DNA of 64,000 nt, taken from positions 1,165,948 to 1,229,947 of the forward strand of contig NC_020175.2 in assembly GCF_000224145.3 (NCBI RefSeq), read 5' to 3'. A program made the translations under genes and the position numbers. This document shows, in pieces, positions 12,901 to 24,900 of the stretch (the stretch's first letter is position 1; each line of letters begins with the position of its first letter). The notes under the pieces were generated by a model. It made no database searches and had not been told where the DNA came from. It was given only the letters and a program-made list of their open reading frames with translations. This DNA is from Ciona intestinalis. Lineage: Eukaryota > Chordata > Ascidiacea > Phlebobranchia > Cionidae.

Positions 12901-15900
12901 GTCTTGCTGATCAGTAAAAACTTTTGCTCTTGTAAATTGATACTTTATTTGATAAGATTTGTATTGTACAAGGAAACGTATGTTAAGAAATGTCTGTTAA
13001 TTTTACCCCCATTTCTGCTCTTTTCATCATATTGTATAAAAATGTCCTTTGTATTTTTTTTAGAAAAACAAATATAATTCAAATGAAATAAAACCTAATC
13101 TATAAATGATTTTCTACTCTAGGGTATGGGCAATGCAGAGCTTATGGCGACCCACATTATTACTCATTTGATCGCAAGCGACAATTTCACTTCATGGGAA
13201 AATGCAACTACCGATTATCTGAGACATTACTTGACCAAAATGACCCACGTTGGTACAAGATAATAGTTGAGCATGAAGTTAGATCAAAACCCATTGTGTC
13301 TTACACCAAGTCAGCTACTGTTCATTTCAATGGGGGCACTGACAAAGTGCGTTTTGAGAAAAGGTTGCTGCCAAAGGTAAATGCACGCAACACTTTAGAG
13401 CGTCCCAATTACAATAAAAAAGTGCTATTTTTTATTTTTTCTACAATGCCTTCTTAAACTATTGGTAACCTATAAGTAGATTCATGATATTATAGGATAA
13501 AAAGCAAGTATTTTATTTTGTTAGATTAATGGGATTCCACATAAGCGATTTAAAGGGAGCAACTTCAATGTAAGGAGAAGGGGGCGATACTATACTTTGG
13601 TAACAGACTTTGGATTGAAAGTTGAACAAACCCGATCAAATGTGCGGGTAACTATACCAAGCACATACATTGGACAGGTAAAAAATTCACTCTTTTTTTA
13701 GCAAAAAAATTTCTTTTAACAACAAATTAAAAACTGAATGTTTTATTTTTAAGAGCCCTTCCAACTGCACTGCACTATATACCTCATTTTAAAATCTCAT
13801 AGTTTATAATTACTATGCGTACTAAACTTTATTTATATTTACTTGAAGTAATAATTACTTACATTCTGTCTTCCATTCTACTATCCACCTTTTCATTTAT
13901 CTTTTATATCTCATAGGTGTACGGGCTTTGTGGTGATTTCGATTTAGACGATAAGAACGACTTTAAACTACCTGATGGATCCATAACTAGAAAAGTGAAT
14001 GAGTTTGGTAGAAGTCACCAAGTTGGAAACTGCACTGAACCTGAAGCTCCCCCACCTTTTGTATGCCCTGCTCAAGATGAACTTAGATAGTAAGTTAAAC
14101 TTGGATAAGGTTCTTGCTGTTTATATTTAAGGGAGCTTAAATACATTCGGTAGAATCCTGTTTAAGGGGACAATAAATATCTCAAATTTAAAATAGAAAT
14201 GCTACTTTTAAATGTCTTAAAACTCGATTGGGTCTAGATGGTTGCAGATTGGTGTTTGGTAAAAGGCCAATTCTGGCTTAAATCCCAACTTTAATGGAAC
14301 ACTGGCCAATGTACCTTAACTGTATAGAATAAAACTAAATAGTTATAACCAGGCAAAGCTGTACAAAATACAAAATGACCAATATTACCCATAGTAATAT
14401 TTCATCCCATTAACCATACATTTATAAATTCTGAAGTAATTCTATTATTATACCCACAGCTCTGCCAATAATGTATGTGGGGTGATAACTGAACCAAGTG
14501 GACCGTTTGCTGAATGTCATGCTAAAGTTGATCCAACAGATTATTTCACGAGTTGTGTATTTGATATCTGTGTTTATGATGGAAACAGGACAGTGTTACA
14601 AGAGGTAACCAGAAGTTTTCATTGAGTTCGTATGTTTGCGTATTATATTCATGAACTTTAAATTAGATATTTATTTTAAAAAAACGTTAACACAATAACA
14701 TAAATACACATGTTATTTCCTTTTAATGTTATTTCCTTTTAATTATGCTATCTTTGCCTACATTATTTCTATACCGATCACTTTAACTCTATTGTTACCT
14801 ACAGGCACTTGAAGCATATGCAAAAGAATGTCAAAGGAATGATGTTGGCGTTTGTAACTGGAGGAATGCAACTGGATTCATTGAAAGTGATGAATATGTT
14901 CCCGCCAACAGTCACTTTGATGGTTGTGCTAGTGGATGTCCTAACACTTGTTCAAATCCAAGAGCTTCAGATGAGTAAGTGGAAAAACTTGATTTAAATA
15001 CATTTTTTAATCTCACCACTTTGTAACATTTAAATACTTGTAGCAGTAGAAATATTTCATGGTATTTTGTTACCTCAGCTGTAACACGCCACACTTTTTT
15101 TCATAACTTATTAGTATTTTTTAATTTTACATAATCCCAGACAAATTAATTCCGTGTTTATGCAGTGTATGTATTAAAATTAGGGGTGGGCAGAATCGAA
15201 TCCGAATCCGAATATGCGTGGTCGAATCCGAATACTTTCTATTGCCCACGAAATGCCACACACACTACTGAACTCGCCAAAACAGTAATTTCGTGATCGT
15301 CTGAATATAAAAAATCTTGATTTTACAACCAACAATTACGCGGGTTTCACATTAGAGTTTATAACGTAACTCAGTTCACACAAATTTCGTTCGAATTTAC
15401 TCTAGGAAATTAACGAATCGCAGCGCCTACGAACTACTGAGTGGCGTATGATTTGGTAATTAAAAGCGAAAAATCGTAAAACTGTTTTTATTTTAATATT
15501 GCAAAATCTTCTGTAACAGTTATAAATAAATGTTGTTTAAATTTTGTTAACTTGAATTAACCAGTAGCAGTAGTTAATTCTACATCTCGTAACAGTGCAA
15601 TTCACGAAACTCGTAGTCTTGTGCGGTCTCTTTGATCGTGAACCACGTGTTCGTTTGATCGGAAACCACGTGTTTTGTGGAATTTTTANNNNNNNNNNNN
15701 NNNNNNNNNNNNNNNNNNNNNNNNNNNNNNNNNNNNNNATTAACGAAACCATTACAATTTATAAATTTTACATGCCTGGCTACAGGTAAAATACGATAAA
15801 ACGAAATATGAATTAAATTCGACCGTATTCATAACGAAAAATCTACTCGTCAATACAACGTTTTACCTTTGTACTTCTGGATCCTATAATGGTGTAGAAA

Positions 15901-18900
15901 TCGAGTAAAACTTTGATTGCATGTGGCCAATAGCCGGTGCGCCGCGTTTTATATGCACTCGGCCGGCGTTGATTGACAGGTTTTTAATTAATTTCTCGGC
16001 TCGCAGATAACGCTACATAGAACGATACCAATAGAAACGACGCTGGATATGCACCGGTTATACAATTTCATTTGTTTCACCACAGTAAATTAGTTGAATG
16101 ACGTCATCGAATATTCGGATTTAATTGAATATTAGACCCTAGATATTCGGATTCGCCGAATCCGAATAGTTTGGATCTCAGCCCATCCCTAATAAAAATG
16201 TAAAAAAACATGCAGTTGGGCATATATAAAGGTTACTATTTTGTATTCCCTTTTTTCTAGTTTTAATTTTTTATGATTTTCCATTACAGTTGTGAGGAAT
16301 CCAGCATAGAAGATTATGTTTGTAATGAAGGATATTTACAAGATGGGGATGATTGCATTAGCAGGGCAGAGTGTGGCTGCATTCTTTCAACAGGAGGTTA
16401 TGTGGAACAAGGTAAACTAACATACAAGAATTAATTTACTACTACTTGTTTAGGACATGGGTTGTGTATTTTTTTATTCTGATCCTAAAAAAAGTTGTTT
16501 TAAAATGTTACAACTCACTGTAAGTTGCCTACCGGAAATAGAACTGATTAATAATCTTATAATTAAAATTTATTTTTAACACTGTAACATAACAAAAAAC
16601 ATTGGCTGTGGATTTTCACATACCTTATTTTTAAACAATATGTATTTCTATGTTGTGGCTGTCTTGAGTAGAAATGTGTTTGCTAATTTTGCATCTTCGA
16701 TATGTACTTACTTTGCAAACTGCTATTTCCATCCAGACTACCAGTTTATGAATGCAAACTGCAGCACTGTATGTGAATGCACTGGAGCAAATAAACTTGT
16801 GTGTCGACCAGCTGCTTGTCAGGATGGTGAAACCTGTCAACCATTAAGAATCGGTCACTTTGACTGTGTAGAGACAGGTAAATTAAGATTAATTGCATTA
16901 AAATATTATTTTTTAATGTAGTATTTCAAACCACTGTATATGCAAAGGAATTTTATAAAGGGCCTAAATCCTATAACATTGTTGGTCCTAACATTAGTAC
17001 ATGGGTTAGGTCCAACAGCATTGCACATCATGTGACCTGGGACTTAGGCTAGAGGTTATTATTTTAATAGGCTATAATAGTCACCATCAATAATATTTAA
17101 GTGACATTTATAAAAAATTGTAGGGTACGCAATTTAAAAGTTATTGAAAACATTTTATTAATATTCTTACTTTTTTGGTGGTCCCACTGGTTGCAAATTG
17201 TTAATTATTTCATATTTTAGGACCACCCACAAAGCCTCCACGGGGTGAGTTTTTCATCTTTTTTAATTGGGTACCAACTGAGGTATAGCGAACTTTTCCA
17301 AATTTCTTGATAAAAATTGAACAAAATATACAAGTTTTTCGCTGTGCACCAGAAGGCCCACCAATGTATTTCTGAGATTTTAAAACTATTGTATTTTCCC
17401 TTGTTTAATATTATGCACAAAATCCTGTACTACTGATTAAATTTCTAAAATATTGTTTGATTTTCTGAATAATATTTTAAACAATTTGTTGAGAATTTGT
17501 CAAACTTTAATTTTTTTTAAAACAAAATTAATTCAAAATATCTTAAATTAAATGCAAAGTTACTACCTTCATTTTTCTTCAACATATGGGTAGCTATTGT
17601 AAAATAAACATCTTTAATTTTTTAGTCGAATGCAAAGGAAACAACAAGATTGACTTGGTTGTTCTACTCGACACAAGCTCTTCAATAAAATCTAAAAATT
17701 TCGAACTCATTCGAGAATTTATTGCAAATCTGATCAACCAGTTTAAAATTGGTAAAGATGGTTTGTTGGTTGGCGTGGCAACATACAGCAGGAGTGTTCA
17801 AAACTTGTGGGAAATGAACAAATACAGTGATAAGGACTCCTTGCTGCGTGCTGTGCGTGGAATACCTTATAATGGAGGAGGAACTAGTACTGGAGCTGCA
17901 ATTACAAATATAACTGATATTAAATACACAGAGCTGGCGGGTAAGGGTTTTTTTTAATTTTTTTAAATCAATTATTAGTAATTTCAAATGTTCCTATTTA
18001 TTCACTCATTCATTCTATGCATGCCAAATTGCAACCTAACTTTAATAAAAAGTATCTTGTTAATTTCAAAACCACTGTGCATACAGGACGAAGAAAATCA
18101 GCCCAGGCTGTAACTCTTGTGCTCACTGATGGTGTATCTTCTGATGACGTGAGTGGTCCTGCATATATTCTTCAACAGAAGTCAGTAGTGATTGCACTTG
18201 GAGTAAAAGGAGCAAACTTGAAGCAATTGAATGAGATCGCAACGGAACCTGACAGTATATTCGCCATTATGCTGCAAAACTTTGATGAACTGAAAGGCAT
18301 TACAAGGACAATAGTAGAAGCTATGTGTTATGTGGATGGTAAGTTGTGTGATTGACTGTTTAATACATATGCTTCCTTGCATAAATGAGTTAAAACCTAT
18401 TTTTAACGTACCTTGATTTTAACCCTTCTTTTTCTGGGTTTTAATTGGTAGGTACATTTTTTATTGATATTTTCTCATTTTTTATGTTTAATACTATTAA
18501 TAAGTTAAACATAAATGTGTGGAAGTATCATATGGCCACATACTCATCCATGCGAATATATCTTTATTTTAATGCTTGTTTAATGTTGCAGAAAACGCTT
18601 GCTCCAGTAGTCCATGTTTGAATGGAGGGTCTTGTACTTCCTTGGACAAGGGAGGTTACAAGTGTGTCTGTTTTGATAAATTCACTGGAGTTAACTGTGA
18701 AATAGGTAAGAAGCAGATGGCTGTTTTGACATAAAAAGTTTTACTTTTAACAACTTTTGATGTCTTAATAAGCTTATACGTATATATGAAATAAAACCAA
18801 TAGTACTACTAAAGATTAACTGCATTGAGCCTAGATTTTATAGTTGACCCATTACCTTATTTCAACAATTTTTGGTGGTATTTATGTAAATTATGTTTTT

Positions 18901-21900
18901 AACAATACCTTTGATTTTTAGCTCCAAAATCTGTTGAAGATTGCAAGGCAAATGCAAAGTTGGATTTGGTGTTTGTGCTCGACTCAAGTGGGTCTGTACA
19001 AAGAGTCAACTTCAGGTTGGTTCTGGATTTTGTAAAATCTGTTGTTTCTGGCTTCAAGATTGGTCCTGATGGGGTTCAGGTTGGTTTGGCTCGTTACAAC
19101 AGTAGATGGAAGAAACTTTGGGATCTCAATGAATATTCAACCAAAGATCGACTTCTACGAGCTATTTCTGGAGTCGATTATATAAGTGGGAGCACCAGGA
19201 CCGGGGTAGCTTTAAGAAGCACTGCTCTAACTATGTTTGGTTCAAGTCAAGGTCGTAGAAAGGATGTAAAAGCTGTCACTGTTGTTGTTACCGATGGAAA
19301 GTCCTGGGATAAAGTGGAGGAACCTGCACTTCTGTTGCGCAATAAGTCATCTGTGATTGCACTGGGAATCAAAAACGCAGTAAAAGCACAACTTGTATCA
19401 ATTGCTTCTTACCCACCTGAAACTTACGCACAGGAAGTCATCAGTTTTGCAGCTTTGGATAAATTTGTCAGCACATTGTTCAGTATAATCTGTGGAACTG
19501 ATGGTATGTCTTATATATTTGTTTCAAACCACTGTTATAAACACTATTTAACTTGTAGCCCACTTTAATTTCATTGTTCAAATCTGTTATAAAAAAAATA
19601 CTAGTGGTTTAAAACATAATACGTTTATTAGCAGTCTTCTTTTAACAGAGGGACCTTGTACAAAGTCTCCATGTTTGAATGGTGGGATATGCAATGAATT
19701 AGATGGTGGAAGATATAACTGCACTTGCCCAGATGGGTATTCTGGTGAAAACTGTGGCAAATGTAAGTGGTGCATGTTAGTAATTGTATAATGTCTGTGT
19801 CACTAATGGCATGATGTGAAATACTAGAAATATTAAATTAACTTATGAATACCGTTTAGGTCAAATCCAAAAGTTCTTAACTTTTTAAAAAAATTCTGTT
19901 AGAGATGGACCTAAAAAATAAGAGTACAATTTAACTTAGTAAAAATTGTTTCACTTCCAATGCATGTGGAATATTTGGTACATTATCCTTATATATAAAC
20001 TTTGCAACATTGTTTAAATAAATGTTTTTATATCAGCTGCTGGAAATGACGTTTGTCAGAAAACTGCCATTACTGATCTCGTATTTGTGCTCGATGCCAG
20101 CGGTTCTGTAAAGCGATATAACTTTGAACTAGTGAAAGACTTTGTCGCAAACATAGTAGACCGATTTACTATTGGTCCTAAGGCAGTGCAGGTGGGCATG
20201 GTTAGGTACAGCACCTCTGTCAGCCACCTTTGGAAACTCAACAGATTCTCAAACAAAGAGACTTTGCTGAAGAACATAAGAAATATAAGGTGGGGGTTTG
20301 TAATCAAATTTTGTTGTGTTTTGGAGTAAAAAGCAGTGATTTTAATGCCCGCAAATGTAAGTTGGAAGAAGCGGAAAGCTTCAACATCCTGTAAAGATGA
20401 GGTAGCATACTGGGTGTTGGGTTAATGAGCCAACTGTGACCGAAATATCAGATCCCATGACATGTCCACATTGTAGCAATAAACATTAAAAATATAGAAC
20501 AACATAAAACGTTTTCACAACATTTTAAAAAGTGTACAAGAAAAATAGTCAAATAAAGTACTAGAAATAACAAAAAAGATATGTATGACAAGGGTTATGT
20601 GATTGTTTCATGGTTTTGATGATGCAATGCATTCACTGGTCAATTATTACTGATTTTAACTGGTCTTCTAGGTATACTGGTGGTTGGACTTACACTGCAA
20701 AAGCTCTTCAAGGTGTTGCCAGATATCAGTTCACTTCATCTGCTGGTAGTAGAAAAAGTGTCAAACCAATTGTAATTGTTATCACTGATGGCAAGTCTAA
20801 TGACCAAGTCAGGTAATAGAGCTTAACTAATTGAACATTGTGTTTTAATTTACAATCTTGTTTTACATTAAGTTTCAAAGAGTATATTTGTAATTACAAG
20901 TTTAACTTTTTCAACATTTGCTTGGATGAAAAATCTATTTAGCCATTGTATTGAAAAAAATACTGGTGGGGTGGTTTGTTAAAAGGGCCCAGTCATGCCC
21001 AAAAGTTTTAAAATATCGACTTCTGTGTCAGTTTGCTGTCACATAACCTATAAATTTACCTAGATTTTGAAATTTGTTTTGTATATACTAATTAGAACCA
21101 TTTTTTTAACAGAAATGCAGCTTCAACCTTGCAGCGATTTGCAACAGTGATTGCTCTTGGTATTAAGGGAGCCGACAAGTCTGAGTTGGGAATTATAGCT
21201 TCAGATCCAGATTCGAAATATTCGCTTAATATTCGCAGCTTTTCCGAGCTTACTAGGATTATTGATATGATCATATCAGCTATGTGTTCTTCTCAAGGTA
21301 GGAATGTTTTAAGGTTATTCTAAGTTAAGAGTTTGATCTCATAGCACAATGGTTATGCATCTATCCCGGAGGATACATGAGTGAGTCAGATAAATAGGGT
21401 TTATGTTACAAGGTGTCTTCTATTGCATTTTGGGTGGCAGGGTGTTGTAACTTTTTCCTTTTTTAGGAAACTTTGGAAGCTCTCCACCTGCTTCTACTTC
21501 TTCAGGTTAGTAAACTTGCATGGTTCTTGTGTGCTTCATTATATGTTTATGATTGTGAAAATGTTTCAATGATCTTTAATACCCCCTTCTCCAACTGCAG
21601 AAGTAAATTATCCAGTCATTTTTGGTATTTTAAAATGTCTGTTGAGTTACCAAAGTTAACACTGATAACTGTGCCCAATATCTTAAGTCTAAACGCGGAC
21701 CATATTACATTTTTATGACTCCAAACTATTTCATGAGAGTTAAATTAAACCTAGGCAAATTTTGAACTTTTGTGAATGGAGCTTTGCTAAAAATAGTTGA
21801 GTAGCCCTGCTTAAGAGCTATGAATGTAGAACTGTATGTAATACTAAGAAAACTATGCATAGTAGGTATAAAACTAAAACAACTTCTGTTTTACCAACAG

Positions 21901-24900
21901 CTTCATCCACTGGCATCAAAGGGACGTGTTCTTCATCTTCAAAATGGACGGAGTGGTTCAACTATGACGATCCATTCGGTAGTGGTGACAGGGGTGATTT
22001 AGAAAGTTTGACAAGTATCAGAAGAAGAGGAAAAGCGTGTTCGAATCCAACTGCTATCCAAGTTCAATCTGTTGATGGAGTTGCTTACACCGCCACTGGT
22101 GATGTTACAACTGTTGCCATCACCTCTGGTGTGAGATGTGTCAACTATCAAGGAGGGAATAGACTTTGTAAAGATTACAGAGTCAAGTTTTGTTGCCCTT
22201 CATCTGGAACAAGCAGTCATACATCTACATCATCAATGAGTTCTGGTGAGCTTACCAAATACTATTATAGTCTTCCTACATTAGTCACCAATACCAAACA
22301 AATTACTACTTCGATTTTATATTTACACTCGAAAGCTAGTAAAATTAAGCTCTAAACTTAAACTAATACTATTTACTTGGAAGATTCAGAACTGTATGTT
22401 AAGTGTAATCAATTGAAACAACCTAGTAAATACTAATGGGCTGTCAAAACTTATAGGCACCCACGAAAACAATAGTCAGTCACAAAATATAGTTACCCAC
22501 TTGGCTTCATATTTGGCAACAAGCAAACATATGTATGTTGTTTATGAATTAAGTATGCTAGTTATTGAAAAGCTGTGTCATAAATTTTAAAGTTGGCATG
22601 AGGTGTCCGTAACCATTATGTGTTGTGAGCACTATGCAGTCTTGCCATGTGAGGATGAAAGCGCTGATGATGGATTTAACAAATTAAATACTTTTAATAT
22701 AAGTAATTATAAAGTTTAAATACTTTTGGTTTAAAAATCTTTCTTTTTAGGCACCTCTACTGGCATTAAAGGGACATGTTCTTCATCATCAAAATGGACA
22801 GAGTGGTTCAACTATGACGATCCATTCGGTAGTGGTGACAGAGGTGATTTAGAAAGTTTGACAAGTATCAGAAGAAGAGGAAAAGCGTGTTCGAATCCAA
22901 CTGCTATCCAAGTTCAATCTGTTGATGGAGTTGCTTACACCGCCACTGGTGATGTTACAACTGTTGCCATCACCTCTGGTGTAAAATGTGTCAACTATCA
23001 AGGAGGAAATAGACGTTGTAAAGATTACAGAGTCAAGTTTTGTTGCCCTTCATCTGGAACAAGCAGTTATTCATCTACATCATCAATGAGTTCTGGTGAG
23101 CTTACCAAACACTACCATTATTCTTTTACCTCATTTAACTTTGTCATGCGCGTACAAACATGCATACCAGAGTATTCAGCAAACTTTTAAACGTACATAT
23201 GGTGTTTTTATGTTTGCAAGCCCACTTGGAAAATCTTTTTTGTGACTCTTAGATTAAAGTAAATAATGATAAGTGCTTTGCCGAATGACTGACCTGCCAA
23301 CAGTGGTAGCTGCATCAAACTTCAAACATAGTATCTTTCAAGTTTTACCTGGCAACTTGCAAGCATGTGTATTAAGTGGATTAAGCCATTCACGTATAGT
23401 GTGCAATATTACACCTATGTAACTTGATATATTGTCCAATCATGTGAAGATATATCTTACCTGAGATTGATTTGACGGTAAATTTAAAAGTTGTTTCTGT
23501 TAGTATTTTACTTAAAACCTTTTCATTTTAGGCACCTCTACTGGCATCAAAGGAACGTGTTCTTCATCATCAAAATGGACGGAGTGGTTCAACTATGACG
23601 ATCCATTCGGTAGTGGTGACAGGGGTGATTTAGAAAGTTTGACAAGTATCAGAAGAAGAGGAAAAGCGTGTTCGAATCCAACTGCTATCCAAGTTCAATC
23701 TGTTGATGGAGTTGCTTACACCGCCACTGGTGATGTTACAACTGTTGCCATCACCTCTGGTGTGAAATGTGTCAACTATCAAGGAGGGAATAGACTTTGT
23801 AAAGATTACAGAGTCAAGTTTTGTTGTCCTTCATCTGGAACAAGCAGTTATTCATCTACATCATCAATGAGTTCTGGTAAGTTTACAAATTATTACTGTC
23901 AAAAACTTCTTGCATTAGTCACTCATACTATTCCCCTACAAACGGAACTTCTGGGGTAGCTTTGTGGGTTCTTGAATTTGCAAATGTATTTTATATATAC
24001 AAACTAGAGTCGGTATATAAACATATACAGACTCCAATGCAAACCAATTTAGGCCATTCTTAAGTAACCATTCAATTAAAGCAATTATCGGTAAGTGTCT
24101 TACAAAATATTACACACATGCCAACAGTGGAAGCTTCATCAATCTTTAAACATAGTATCTTCCAAGTTTTACTTACCCACTTAAAAGCTTGTGTACAAGG
24201 TGTATTATGCTACTTATGTATAGTGTGCAAAATAGTCAAAACCTTTTTTTTAGGTGCTTCGACTGGCATCAAAGGAAGGTGTTCTTCATCATCAAAATGG
24301 ACGGAGTGGTTCAACTATGACGATCCATTCGGTAGTGGTGACAGGGGTGATTTAGAAAGTTTGACAAGTATCAGAAGAAGAGGAAAAGCGTGTTCGAATC
24401 CAACTGCTATCCAAGTTCAATCTGTTGATGGAGTTGCTTACACCGCCACTGGTGATGTTACAACTGTTGCCATCACCTCTGGTGTGAAATGTGTCAACTA
24501 TCAAGGAGGGAATAGACTTTGTAAAGATTACAGAGTCAAGTTTTGTTGTCCTTCTTACTATGCTGATGAAAATCGTCCTCAGTCTGAAGCACGTAAGTTC
24601 AGTTTCAACATAACACAACCAACCAAAAATAATCATTTTTCCGTGATATTAAATAAAGAAAATTTGTTAACCTTCCAAAAAAGTTAAAGAAAAAAACATA
24701 AAAAAAACAAACACAATACCTAACATTTCATTTACCATAAAGTAAAAGTTTTTAAAGTTTGGAATTTTATGACTTTAGGATTCAGAAATTATAATTTATT
24801 TCAAATATTTTACTTTTGCAGCAGTGGAAGACAACAGTAGCATCGAAACTACAGCTGAACCACAACTACTACTACTACTACCACCACAACTACAACCACT

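Noticed and set aside
24352..24636. Minus-strand reading frame opposite WxxW module 4
   Set aside because: It is the antisense shadow of a conserved coding exon; similar shadows appear because the WxxW exons are GC-richer than their surroundings.
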